10,667 nt of DNA from Haplosporangium gracile (GCA_015499985.1 JAAAUF010001185.1:1-10667); one strand, 5' to 3'. Positions 1 through 7,790 are shown, counted from the stretch's first letter. The notes: generated by a model not told the origin, from the letters alone. Translations and numbers: made by a program.

Positions 1-113
1 AAGAGAATTTGGCAGTAGTCACAAAAATGTCGGGACTAGGTGACGTGCGCCGTACCTTATTAGCACCACCCTTTTTCCTTTCTCGTCTCCACGTTACAGG
101 AACATCACCCAGC

Positions 114-2330
114 ATGGCCGCAAATCGAGAGAAACGCGCGAACGCGGGAAACCGGTACGGCGACTGAACATATAGCAACAACTTCGCAGGCATGGAGATC
201 TCAGGCGACCTTGCTTTGGTTTACGCAATTCCGAAAAGATCAACATTACTAACAGACACCTGTTTTCTTGTTAACTTTTCAACTCGGACATGAACTTTTC
301 ATGACATTTGTAAAAAGCCTTCAAGCACTGTTAAATCAGGAGGAGGACATGGAGGAGCTGTTCGATGATGAGGGCGTCGATGAAGAGTTTGAGATTGAAG
401 GCAAAGGTAACGCAACCTCCCATGCCCTCCCCCTGTTTCTATTCCATTTACACAATGGCTCTGCTAGCTACAAGCCTGTCACAGTTACAGTTGTTCAGCA
501 ACAAACTTTTATTTATTGCTCCATAACATAGAGGAAGACGATATTGTGGATTCAGACTTTGACCAGTCGAGTGCGGACGAAGAACCAGTCGAGGATGAGG
601 AAAACAACTTGAACGAGGACCCAGAGGACGCCAAAGTGCGGAGGAAACAGCAGGCAATGCTCACTCATCTCAAAACGGGAAAGTCTTCCTTTACAGTACC
701 TACCGCAGGACCGGCAACAGCCACAGGACGTGCAAAATCGGCTCGGCAAGCTGCAGTTGCTGCAGCAACAACTACCAAGAGGAAGACCACGTCAACAACA
801 ACAACCATGACAACTTCCTCGAGAAGGGTAGCCAGCTCCTCGTCAACAGCAACCACTTCTGCAGCGGCGTCACCAGGACCCTCTTCCTCATCAGCAGCCA
901 TGATTAAGATCCCGGCCGAGATTCGTAAATCGTCACGTCGCACTACGGTCCTCAACAATCAGGAGACGGAACTCAAGTTGCTGGAGTACGAGACTAGGAA
1001 GGCGATGCAGCCCAAGCGAGAGAAGGTTATTGTTCACAAGATGACGCAGGAAGAGCTTTTGGAGGAGGCCAAGAAGACTGAAGAGATCAACCTGGCTTCT
1101 TTACAAGCTTTCAAGGCGATGGAGATGGAAAAAAAGAAGGTCGTTAAGAAGAAGGAAGCGGCGATGGGACCCTTTGTGCGATACCATTCGTTTGCGGAAT
1201 GGATTGGACATGGACCGTTGATCCAAGCGCTGGCTGACACTGGGACTGCGACACCTGGAGGAACTCGACCACCGACGCGTGCGGGATCAAGGGCAGGGAG
1301 CAGAGCGGGATCCAGGGCAGGAAGTGCTGCGCCAGAGATTGTTCCTACTCAGTTTGGTCAGTCCGGAGTGAGTGGCGGAGTCCCTGCTCAGAGTCTTGCA
1401 CAGTCGCTGGCTCAGTCATTATTGCTGCAGCAACAACTTCAACGTCAGCAGGCGTCACGATCGGTGTCGGTGTCTAGAGATTCGAGCCCGGCGCCTCAGG
1501 AGGGCAGACAGTTCAAGGTTGATTTCAACGACGTCGACAGTGGATCAGTTTCCAGAACACCAGCGTCACCTATGAGTGTGGATGTAGGAAGCCAAAATGG
1601 CGATGTTGAGATGATTACTGCAGGAAGGGGAGGAGGAGCAGTAGGGTATGCAGAATCCGGAAGTCGCAAGGGCGGAGCAGGAGAGATACCCAGCGGAGCA
1701 TTGACGCCAGCTCATTATGCGACCATGAACATGTCGGCGGGATCGATTGCGCGGAAAAGAAAGAGATTGCACCCTACGCAGATGTGTGGACGCAACTGGA
1801 TCACGTTTATGGACTTTGATGACGAGGATTCGCCCGTCAGCGAATGGTCCTTTGAAGAGAACTGTAAGCATTCTTGGTTTGATAATGAAAGCGCGCAAGT
1901 TACGAGGAGTATGTGTGGGGAAAACTTGATCCCCGAATAGCTGCTCTTTATCTTATCTTTTTATTTTTACTAATTTCGTCGCCAATTTTCTCCTGTGACA
2001 GATCCGGAACACAAACCGACCTGCCCGATAACAGGATTACCAGCAAAGTACAAGGACCCAAAGAGCGGAATTCCATACGCCAACAAGGAGGCATACAAGA
2101 TACTCCAGAATGTGATCCGTCATGGCTACGTCTGGTCCAACGGCTTGAACGCCTACTGCCATGACGTGGCCCAGCCGCTGCCGAAGGGCGTTCCTGCAGG
2201 AATGGCAGAGGCTCTGATGGGAGGACAGCAGGTTGGAGATGGGATTGTGCTGAAGGATGGAGACTTGGTTTCGGCGGGAATTCCGGGCGGTGGGGGTGGA
2301 GGATACACTTATCGTCGGCGTCAGCAGTAG
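114..2330 (+). CDS. VPS72: YL1/Vps72/Swc2-like SWR1 complex subunit, 4 exons, 596 aa
   Basis: Exons are 114-154, 318-406, 532-1863 and 2002-2330; the joined frame is 597 codons including TAG. YL1 proteins bind H2A.Z-H2B dimers and help SWR1 deposit them in nucleosomes. The conserved N-terminal motif REKRANAGNR is at residues 5-14, split by intron 1 and continuing LQALL as in YL1. An acidic segment (about 22-70) fits the H2A.Z-binding region. MTQEELLEEAK starts near residue 214, followed by a Lys-rich stretch and RYHS at 260-263, as in animal YL1. After a low-complexity insert (AGSR and AQSL repeats, Q-rich) comes CGRNWITF at 462-469. The YL1_C domain then starts near 489, with CPITGLPAKY at 495-504, and is interrupted by intron 3 just before it. 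An in-frame ATG at 27 is open through to 114 and would add 29 residues; ATG 114 is preferred because REKRANAGNR follows it closely. The stop is a tandem TAG TAG. The family assignment is firm; the exact start is not. Confidence 0.92.
155..317 (+). other. Intron 1 of the YL1/VPS72 gene
   Basis: This 163-bp phase 2 intron has donor GTACGG and acceptor AAAAAG. It carries an exact TACTAAC branch site at 247-253. After the AG that directly abuts the branch site, the next AG is the one at 316-317. Splicing joins CG to C, giving Arg in the conserved NR-L run of the YL1 N terminus, which is strong support for both junctions. Reading through instead gives a stop (TGA) a few codons into the intron. Confidence 0.85.
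407..531 (+). other. Intron 2 of the YL1/VPS72 gene
   Basis: This 125-bp phase 1 intron has donor GTAACG and acceptor ATAG. Joining G to AG gives Glu and makes the acidic segment continuous (FEIEGK-EEDDIVDSDFD). The intron sits inside the acidic H2A.Z-binding region. Confidence 0.85.
1281..1328 (+). repeat. 24-bp tandem repeat, two copies, in the YL1 coding sequence
   Basis: Copies at 1281-1304 and 1305-1328 both begin GCGGGATC and differ at a few positions. They encode Ala-Gly-Ser-Arg units (about residues 294-308). Just downstream, 12-bp units encode Ala-Gln-Ser-Leu three times (about 1384-1422). Both lie in the low-complexity linker that makes this protein longer than animal YL1 (about 360 residues). 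Confidence 0.8.
1864..2001 (+). other. Intron 3 of the YL1/VPS72 gene
   Basis: This 138-bp phase 1 intron has a strong donor GTAAGC, a TACTAAT branch-like site near 1967, and acceptor ACAG. The junction codon becomes TAT (Tyr) and brings the YL1_C domain into frame. Without splicing the upstream frame runs to a TAG at 1938-1940 and the YL1_C domain is lost. Confidence 0.88.
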
Positions 2331-2913
2331 TAGCTCGAAGGAAGGTGACAGTGGTGGTGGTGGCTTCTTTTTCTTTCAGGTTTTGTACAATACTTTTCAT
2401 TATTTTTTTCTTCCATTTCATCCTCTTTGGCGAACGAGGTGGGGTTGTACTTTTAGCAGACTATGAACGAGCTCGGCAAGATGAATTCACTTTTTATTCT
2501 TTGTTATTCTTCACTATTTTGACTTCTGTTTTTTGTGTCGCTTGGTGTGGATGAAATCCCGGGGATTTGAACAAAGAAAAAAGGGGGAGAAGAAAAGGGT
2601 TATCGGGTCAAGAACTCTTTGGCGGCGAGCGAAGAGCAAAGTGTGCGAATGACGACGGGTAACTAGCAATCTGCGTGGTTTTTGAGGTATGTAGTCCGTC
2701 GGTTGCTGTTCTTTATGGATGGTCTTGCTTCTATTGATTTTCTGCCGTTGCGCGTTTGGTGTTCTTTTGAAAGAGAAGGGCGCTGCGGAGTAAGATGGGG
2801 CTCAAGAAGGAATGACGCTAGTGGAATTATTTTCAAACGACGCGTAGAAATTACTACTGGCGAGGAAGAAGGAGAGAAAGGAGAAGCGCCCAGGAAAGTG
2901 GGGGTAACCATCA

Positions 2914-2940
2914 CACTTGTCACAAGTGCCTGGACCAGGC
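2914..2940. promoter_or_regulatory. Two abutting odd-centred palindromes
   Basis: The first is CACTTGTCACAAGTG at 2914-2928, a perfect palindrome around a single central base. It contains E-box-type CANNTG cores (CACTTG and CAAGTG). The second is GCCTGGACCAGGC at 2928-2940, also perfect around one central base; the two share G2928. They lie about 410 bases upstream of the ATG at 3346, in non-coding sequence. The symmetry is directly visible. A role as a protein-binding site, for example for a bHLH dimer at the first palindrome, is inference. Confidence 0.5.
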
Positions 2941-3081
2941 CCAGAAGGACTAAGGGCTACGTGATTATAGTTGTTGTTGTTGTCTGTTCATTTAGATGTC
3001 GAAGGACGACTCTGTTGGCGTGGACTGGGATGTGTTTCATTCAAAAGAGGGCAAAGTGTCTCAGTCCTCAGCCGGCAGCCA

Positions 3082-3292
3082 ATTTTTTTTCTTCTCCACT
3101 CTCTTTCTCATCTGGTCATTTTTTCGTCTTCTTCACCTTCTTCCATTGGACCTATTCACTATTCCCTTATCCCTCTCCCTCTCTGCCCTTTTTCACTTTC
3201 TGTTACCCGGTTCTACTTCATTTCACTACTCTTTAATTTCCCCTCCTTCCACCATTCTCTCATTCTTCCCCCCTCTCTCTCCTCACTTCTTT
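3082..3292 (+). promoter_or_regulatory. Pyrimidine-rich (CT) tract upstream of the four-helix gene
   Basis: About 210 bases are overwhelmingly C and T on the coding strand, with runs such as CTCTCTCTCC. An A/C-rich leader then runs to the ATG at 3346. CT tracts just upstream of transcription starts are common in filamentous fungal promoters. The tract is directly visible; the promoter role is inferred from that pattern and from its recurrence before the next two genes. Confidence 0.6.
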
Positions 3293-3345
3293 ACAACCAG
3301 CAAATTATTACAACTATCAACAATCACTAGATATAACACGACACG

Positions 3346-4628
3346 ATGGGTATTTTCGACAAGTTCTTTGGGTTTATTAACCCAAAAACGTTTGCGCCCA
3401 TCCTTGCGGGATGCTACGCCGTCATTGGGTTTGTCTTTATGATCCTCTCCTTCGGACGCTGTAAGCCTTTTTTTCCCCTTCTTTTTTGCACGCAGAGAGA
3501 GGTGCAGGATTTTGAATTTGTCATGGGCGACGACGAACGGAAGGCGTGCATGGATGGCGATTTGGGAGCAGAGAGTACTGGACACTGAGAAAGGGGGGTG
3601 GAGGAGGGAGCTTGAAAGCTAGAGAGAGAGGGCGAGAATATGTGGTCGAACACTTCATTACTTGGTAAAAGGTGCCCTTGTCAACCTTTGCCTGGACCCG
3701 ACAGAGTGTGGAGAGAGGGAAATAAGTCTCGTGGATGTTCTTCTTCCCTTGACGTGATTTGTTGCAGGGTGTGTTTTCAATCGGAGGGGAACTTGAACAC
3801 GATTCGTTGCAACGGCGAAAGAAAAAAAACCGCCCTGTGCGCGTTGCGAACGTGCTGCAGGCAAGAGGGCTGTCATTGCGCCGAGAACACACGGCCAGAT
3901 GCGGGGTATCAAGTGCATACATACGCACCTTGTCCAATTTCCCGACTAACTCACTTGTGTTTATAATCCATAGGGATTATGCCACACGCGGAGAATGATT
4001 TGTCGATCCCATGGGGCGTTCTCTGCATTTTGCTGTTGATCACCGGTATTTATGGTGTCTGGGCTACCATCAAGGTAAAAACATAGTGATCAAGGTCTTT
4101 CATATCTAATCTGATCAGCAGGTTTTTTAAAATGATATTCCGATCTGTACCCAACAACCCAGCCGGAATTTATTTTAATTCTTACCTTCCTTCCCTTTTC
4201 TTCAAATAACAAAACAACAAACAAAAACACAGGGAAACACATGGCACCGCCGTCAGTTCGTCTCAGCATGCTGGGGCTTCTTCTTGATGCTCCTCTGCTG
4301 GGGAATCGTCTATATCGCCGTCGAGATCCACCACAGGGAAAAAGTCAACGCCGGCTGTCTTGCACGTAACGCCCCGGCTTGGGATCTCCAGAAATGTGAC
4401 GATCGCCGCAAGACAGCTTCGATTGTAGCGACCATCTTGGTGACGATTGGGCTGCTGTTCGGGTTTTATTTCACACTGGTGTTGAGTCGGTGGGTGGGCT
4501 CGATCGAGTGGGTGGAGCATCTGGATGAGGAAAAGCAGTTGGCGGATTGGAGGGCTGGTAGGGCCGAGAACCCGCATATTAAAGAGCATTTTGTCGTTGA
4601 AGGACGTCCTTCTCAGGAGGCCTCTTAA
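3346..4628 (+). CDS. Putative four-pass membrane protein of unknown family, 3 exons, 203 aa
   Basis: Exons are 3346-3460, 3974-4074 and 4233-4628, together 204 codons with TAA. The ATG has a good context (ACACGATGG) after an A/C-rich leader. Four hydrophobic segments fit membrane helices at about residues 16-36, 51-71, 81-103 and 134-156. Exon 1 carries helix 1, exon 2 carries helix 2 and exon 3 carries helices 3 and 4. The loop between helices 3 and 4 is about 30 residues with two cysteines (C114, C127) that could form a disulfide. The tail of about 45 residues is charged. It is not a tetraspanin: the large loop and its CCG motif are absent. I do not recognise the family and assign no function. 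Intron 1 is long, so a further small exon inside it cannot be excluded. The gene model is well supported by splice signals and by continuity of the helices. Confidence 0.78.
3461..3973 (+). other. Long intron 1 (513 bp) of the four-helix membrane protein gene
   Basis: The donor is GTAAGC and the acceptor CCATAG, with a CTAAC branch-like site at about 3945. Phase 1 joining of T to GG gives TGG (Trp39). It is several times longer than most introns here. Inside it is an AG-rich stretch around 3590-3635 and a sense-strand ATG frame at 3640-3966 encoding 108 residues with 14 cysteines. Open frames also occur on the opposite strand, so base composition alone may explain this. No RNA gene is evident. 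Confidence 0.75.
4075..4232 (+). other. Intron 2 of the four-helix membrane protein gene
   Basis: This 158-bp phase 0 intron has donor GTAAAA and acceptor CACAG, preceded by an A/C-rich run (about 4200-4230). It separates helix 2 (ending ATIK) from the short loop before helix 3 (beginning GNTWH). In-frame stops occur if it is retained. Confidence 0.8.
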
Positions 4629-4936
4629 AGGAAAATACTGGGTAGCTATTATAGTTCGTTTGTTTTTTTCATATTTTTTAATATACGTTATCGCTATATA
4701 TATATTGTTCTTGTGTACAAGTGGATGCATGGACCAGTGAAATAATCGCGTGTTGTGTGTGACGAGATTAGTGAGCTCGTCAGACAGGTCTGTTCAGCTC
4801 TGTTCTGTTTTTTCTCCCACGCGCTGGGCTTGTGCTCTACTTCTTGCCTTCCTTTCTTTTCTCTGCATTCACTCTCTCCACTCACCCTCATTCATTTACT
4901 CACTTACCAACTCGCCAAAAGTCGAGATCAACAACA
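4629..4936. other. Intergenic region upstream of the eRF3 gene
   Basis: This compact gap of 308 bases serves as 3' end and promoter. An alternating TA run lies at about 4694-4704 and no AATAAA is seen. ACAAGTG at 4717-4723 is followed six bases later by TGGACCAG at 4730-4737. This resembles the ACAAGTG plus TGGACCAG arrangement at 2922-2938. A pyrimidine tract follows at about 4791-4908, then an A/C-rich leader ending CAACAATGA at the eRF3 start. Confidence 0.65.
4791..4908 (+). promoter_or_regulatory. Pyrimidine-rich tract upstream of the eRF3 gene
   Basis: This stretch of nearly 120 bases is dominated by C and T and ends about 30 bases before the ATG at 4937. It matches the layout before the neighbouring membrane-protein genes. 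A core-promoter or leader role is inferred. Confidence 0.55.
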
Positions 4937-7192
4937 ATGAGCGACCAGGACAACGACAAAATCGCCACGCCACCAACCACAAACCTGGCAGAGCTCTCAC
5001 TCAACCCAAACGCAGGCTCCTTTGTCCCCAGAGCTAGCGCAAAGGCCTTTGTCCCCTCTTGGATGCCTCCTTCTCCATCACCTGCACCAGCTGCACCATC
5101 GTCCTCGTCAGGGATCGACTTTAATGCTCCTCCGCCTGCTGCAGTCCTCAATAAGGCCACTCTGGAGGTGAGCGCGCCTCGATCGACTGTAGTGTCAAAC
5201 AAAGCGACAGCCGTTGATCGAGTGGCGTCTCCGGCAGTATCGACGACTGAGGCACCGTCTCCGGTTCCGATGTTGGCGCCCCCGACACCGCGGCCCAACA
5301 CTCCTGTCCAAAAGACGACAACAACTACAACAGGAGCATCCAAAAAGACGACCCAGACTGCCACAGCGGCAGCGGAAGGAGGAGCAGAGGAGGCGGATGA
5401 AGATGCAGTGGATCAGGAGACATTGACAGAGTTCTTTGGCAAAGAGCATATGAATGTGATATTTATTGGGCATGTTGATGCGGGCAAGTCGACCATGGGA
5501 GGACGTATCCTGTAAAGCCCCGCTTGTTACAGTGTGTGTTTTGTGTTCCTAAGATTTGTACGTGTTCCTTCGAGGGAGAAGCGTAAAAACTCACGTGTAT
5601 GTTGAATTTTGCTTGGGTGCAACTACATAGAGAGGCGTCGGGGATGATTGACAAGAGGACGCTGGAAAAATATGAGAAAGATGCCAAAGAGGCAGGACGG
5701 GACTCGTGGTATCTGTCCTGGGCACTGGACACGAATGCTGAGGAACGCGCAAAGGTAATATTTTCATCTATCATCTACTCTTGTCTGCTCAATGCATTCC
5801 ACATGGCTAATGTTTGCTTTGTTTACTGTGATGTGTGATATTAGGGGAAAACGGTGGAGGTAGGACGGGCGTACTTTGAGACAGACACCCGACGTTACAC
5901 GATCCTGGACGCGCCCGGGCACAAGACGTATGTCCCCAGCATGATCGGTGGTGCTGCACAAGCAGATGTCGCAGTGCTGGTTATCTCTGCCCGTAAGGGA
6001 GAGTTCGAGACTGGGTTCGAGAAGGGTGGTCAGACACGGGAACACGCAATGCTGGCCAAGAACGGAGGTATCAACAAACTGGTCGTCGTGATCAACAAGA
6101 TGGACGACCCAACCGTCAATTGGTCCAAGGAGCGATACGATGAATGTGTCGACAAGCTATCCCCCTTCCTCAAATCGAACCGGTACAACCTCAAGACCGA
6201 CGTCATGTTCATGCCCGTCTCTGGCTACACGGGAGCCAATATCAAGAAGGGGATCGATCCCAAAGATTGCGACTGGTATCCGGGACCCTCGTTGTTGGAC
6301 TACTTGGACTCGATCACGATTACGGACAGGAAGTTGAATGCGCCGTTCCGGATGCCGATTAGTGAAAAGTACAAGGATATGGGGACGATTGTTGTTGGCA
6401 AGATTGAGGCTGGGTCAATTAAGAAAGGAGCGCAGGTGTTGATGATGCCTAATGCGGTCAAGGTTGAAGTTGCGAATATCTATAATGAGTTGGAGAAGGA
6501 GATTCCTGTGGCGGGTGTTGGTGATAATATCCGACTCCGCCTGCGTGGCACTGAAGAAGAGGTAAGTTATACAAGTACACTGAAACATGCAAGTGAGTCC
6601 AGGCAGTTGTTCAAAAAAATAATATCCCCGATTGTTTAGAGGGGTTTTCTTTGCCGAGGGTCATCGGTCTCACTACAAAAAACGGCCAACTCGCATATAC
6701 TCTCTCTTACTATTTGTCATGACAAAGATGTTTAAAACGCTTATCTTTATTATTTTCCTACAATAAACAAACAAACGTTAGGACGTGATGCTAGGCTTTG
6801 TGTTGTGCAGTCCCAAGCATCCAGTCCACGCAGTCTCGAAATTCGAAGCAGCCCTAGGCATTCTCGACCTCAAGAATATCATCGCTTCTGGATACACTGC
6901 CGTCCTACATATCCATACCGCCATCGAGGAGATCACTCTTACGGCAATGCTGCATTTGATCGACAAGAAAACGGGCCGGAAGTCGAAACGACCGCCACAG
7001 TTCTTGAAGAAGGGTCAACAGGGGATTGTGATGATTGAGACTTCGGGAGGCGCATTGTGTGTGGAGACGTTTGCGGATTCGCCGCAGATGGGGCGGTTTA
7101 CGTTGAGGGATGAGGGTAAGACGATTGCGATTGGCAAGATTACAAAGTTATATGGTGCTGGTTCTGGAGCTGGAGATGAAGGTGCAGAATAG
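4937..7192 (+). CDS. SUP35: Eukaryotic peptide chain release factor eRF3 GTPase (Sup35/GSPT1), 4 exons, 608 aa
   Basis: Exons are 4937-5511, 5631-5754, 5845-6561 and 6782-7192, 609 codons with TAG. eRF3 is the GTPase that works with eRF1 to release finished proteins at stop codons in the cytosol. The N-terminal region (about 1-165) is Pro/Ala/Ser/Thr-rich. At residues 22-40 it holds overlapping PAM2-like motifs (LNPNAGSFVP then AKAFVP) for binding poly(A)-binding protein, arranged as in human GSPT1. The GTPase core shows the P-loop GHVDAGKS at 178-185, DAPGH at 255-259 and NKMD at 317-320. Downstream, GGQTREHAMLAK and the C-terminal GRFTLRDEGKTIAIGK are typical of eRF3 and not of Hbs1. The N terminus is not Gln/Asn-rich and lacks the yeast prion-type repeats. 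One oddity is EASG directly after the P-loop helix, where other eRF3 proteins have YLTG. An upstream non-ATG extension of the frame was ignored. Identity is very secure. Confidence 0.97.
5512..5630 (+). other. Intron 1 of the eRF3 gene
   Basis: This 119-bp phase 2 intron has donor GTAAAG and acceptor ACATAG. Splicing joins CT to A (Leu192). Three AGs occur in a row at the 3' end (TAG AG AG). The first gives the length match to other eRF3 proteins; the third would also stay in frame but lose one residue. Because the donor G falls at codon position 3, retention gives an immediate TAA stop right after the P-loop. Confidence 0.88.
5755..5844 (+). other. Intron 2 of the eRF3 gene
   Basis: This 90-bp phase 0 intron has donor GTAATA and acceptor ATTAG, with a CTAAT branch-like site near 5805. 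It splits the switch I region; the joined EERAK-GKTVEVGRAYFE matches eRF3 proteins exactly at the junction. Confidence 0.92.
6562..6781 (+). other. Intron 3 of the eRF3 gene
   Basis: This 220-bp phase 0 intron has the consensus donor GTAAGT and acceptor GTTAG. Joining gives RGTEEE-DVMLGFVL, matching the conserved domain 2/3 boundary of eRF3. It is AT-rich and includes stops in the upstream frame. Confidence 0.92.
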
Positions 7193-7221
7193 AGAGAGAC
7201 AGAGAGCATTCGGAGTGTGGA

Positions 7222-7227
7222 AATAAA
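7222..7227 (+). terminator. Polyadenylation signal AATAAA for the eRF3 gene
   Basis: AATAAA lies 30 bases after the eRF3 stop codon, a plausible position for directing 3' end formation, although close to the stop. Confidence 0.5.
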
Positions 7228-7490
7228 AAATCATCCCCAGATGACAAGAAATAAGGGTCCGTTGTACAAGGTGCAGAAAAGAAAGAAGGGAGTGGGAGTA
7301 CAGGACCGTGCGTTTATCTACGGGAAAGATGACTGGGTGTTGGTCATGGACTCGCAACCAAGTCGAATGCAAGAGTTGTTTTTTTTTTGAACACCCGATT
7401 TGGACACAAAGAAAAATAGATGGCTGGGAAGGGGAAGAAAAAGAAGGTACGGTAAGGTGGGAAGGAGTGAAAGGCGCGAGGAAAAGTGGG

Positions 7491-7492
7491 GT

Positions 7493-7527
<35 letters not shown>

Positions 7528-7556
7528 TTGTTGTTTATGTTGTTGTTGTTGTTGTC
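7491..7556. repeat. GTT/GCT triplet microsatellite
   Basis: Twenty-two consecutive triplets: blocks of GCT and GTT, interrupted once by TAT and ending in GTC. On the opposite strand it reads as CAA/CAG-type triplets. It lies in the gap between genes, about 630 bases before the ATG at 8188. A shorter GTT run ending the same way in GTC occurs at 2970-2984. Confidence 0.85.
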
Positions 7557-7790
7557 ATGATGGTTGAGATAGGAGGGAGAAGATTGATGAGAGTACCTAA
7601 CAGCGAGTACTTAAGAGGCGCCCCAAGGAAGCGATACTGCGGGAAATTTCATTTTAATAAGAGCGAAGTGAAGAGAGGGGTCCAAGTGACAAAAGGGTGG
7701 CGAAACAAGGCTGGGGACTGGTTGGACTTTTGTTGTTCAGTGGGTTGGTTCGGAAGAGTGGTAACGATAGTGGTAAGGGTCTGGACCAGT

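Larger units (their letters stand above)
2331..3345. other. Intergenic region between VPS72 and the four-helix membrane protein gene
   Basis: This 1-kb gap should hold the VPS72 3' end and the promoter of the next gene. No AATAAA follows the VPS72 stop; the first 150 bases are T-rich. Purine-rich stretches lie at about 2573-2600 and 2859-2905. Two abutting palindromes lie at 2914-2940, including TGGACCAG at 2931-2938. A short GTT run follows at 2970-2984, and a strong pyrimidine tract at about 3082-3292. The final 50 bases are A/C-rich like a fungal 5' leader. Long open frames here are low-complexity translations and I do not call them genes. Confidence 0.7.

Noticed and set aside
2131..2138. 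Reverse complement of TGGACCAG inside YL1 exon 4
   Set aside because: CTGGTCCA here is part of codons for the VWSNG segment, so coding constraint explains it. It is noted because it lowers the uniqueness of the element.
1948..2421. 157-codon antisense frame over the last YL1 exon
   Set aside because: It is a shadow of the coding exon on the other strand; the sense frame carries the conserved YL1_C domain.
2682..3236. 184-codon + strand open frame (non-ATG start) in the first intergenic gap
   Set aside because: It begins at TTG, crosses the palindromes, the GTT run and the CT tract, and shows no protein-like conservation pattern.
2996..3442. ATG frame beginning MSKDDSVGVDWDVFH that overlaps the four-helix gene start
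   Set aside because: The first 25 codons look plausible, but the rest is a translated CT tract and runs out of frame into the next gene. No supporting splice pair was convincing.
3521..3937. 138-codon antisense frame inside the long intron
   Set aside because: No start context, domain or splice evidence. Overlapping open frames on both strands suggest a composition effect.
3346..4628. Tetraspanin family for the four-helix protein
   Set aside because: The loop between helices 3 and 4 is only about 30 residues and lacks the CCG motif and its cysteine set.
4900..5364. 154-codon antisense frame over the eRF3 N-terminal region
   Set aside because: It is Val/Gly/Ala-rich because it mirrors Thr/Ala/Pro codons of the sense strand.
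4937..7192. Alternative identity Hbs1/Ski7 or EF1A for the GTPase
   Set aside because: KRTLEKYEKDAKEAGRDSWY, GKTVEVGRAYFE and the C-terminal GRFTLRDEGKTIAIGK segment, plus the N-terminal PAM2 motif, fit eRF3 specifically.
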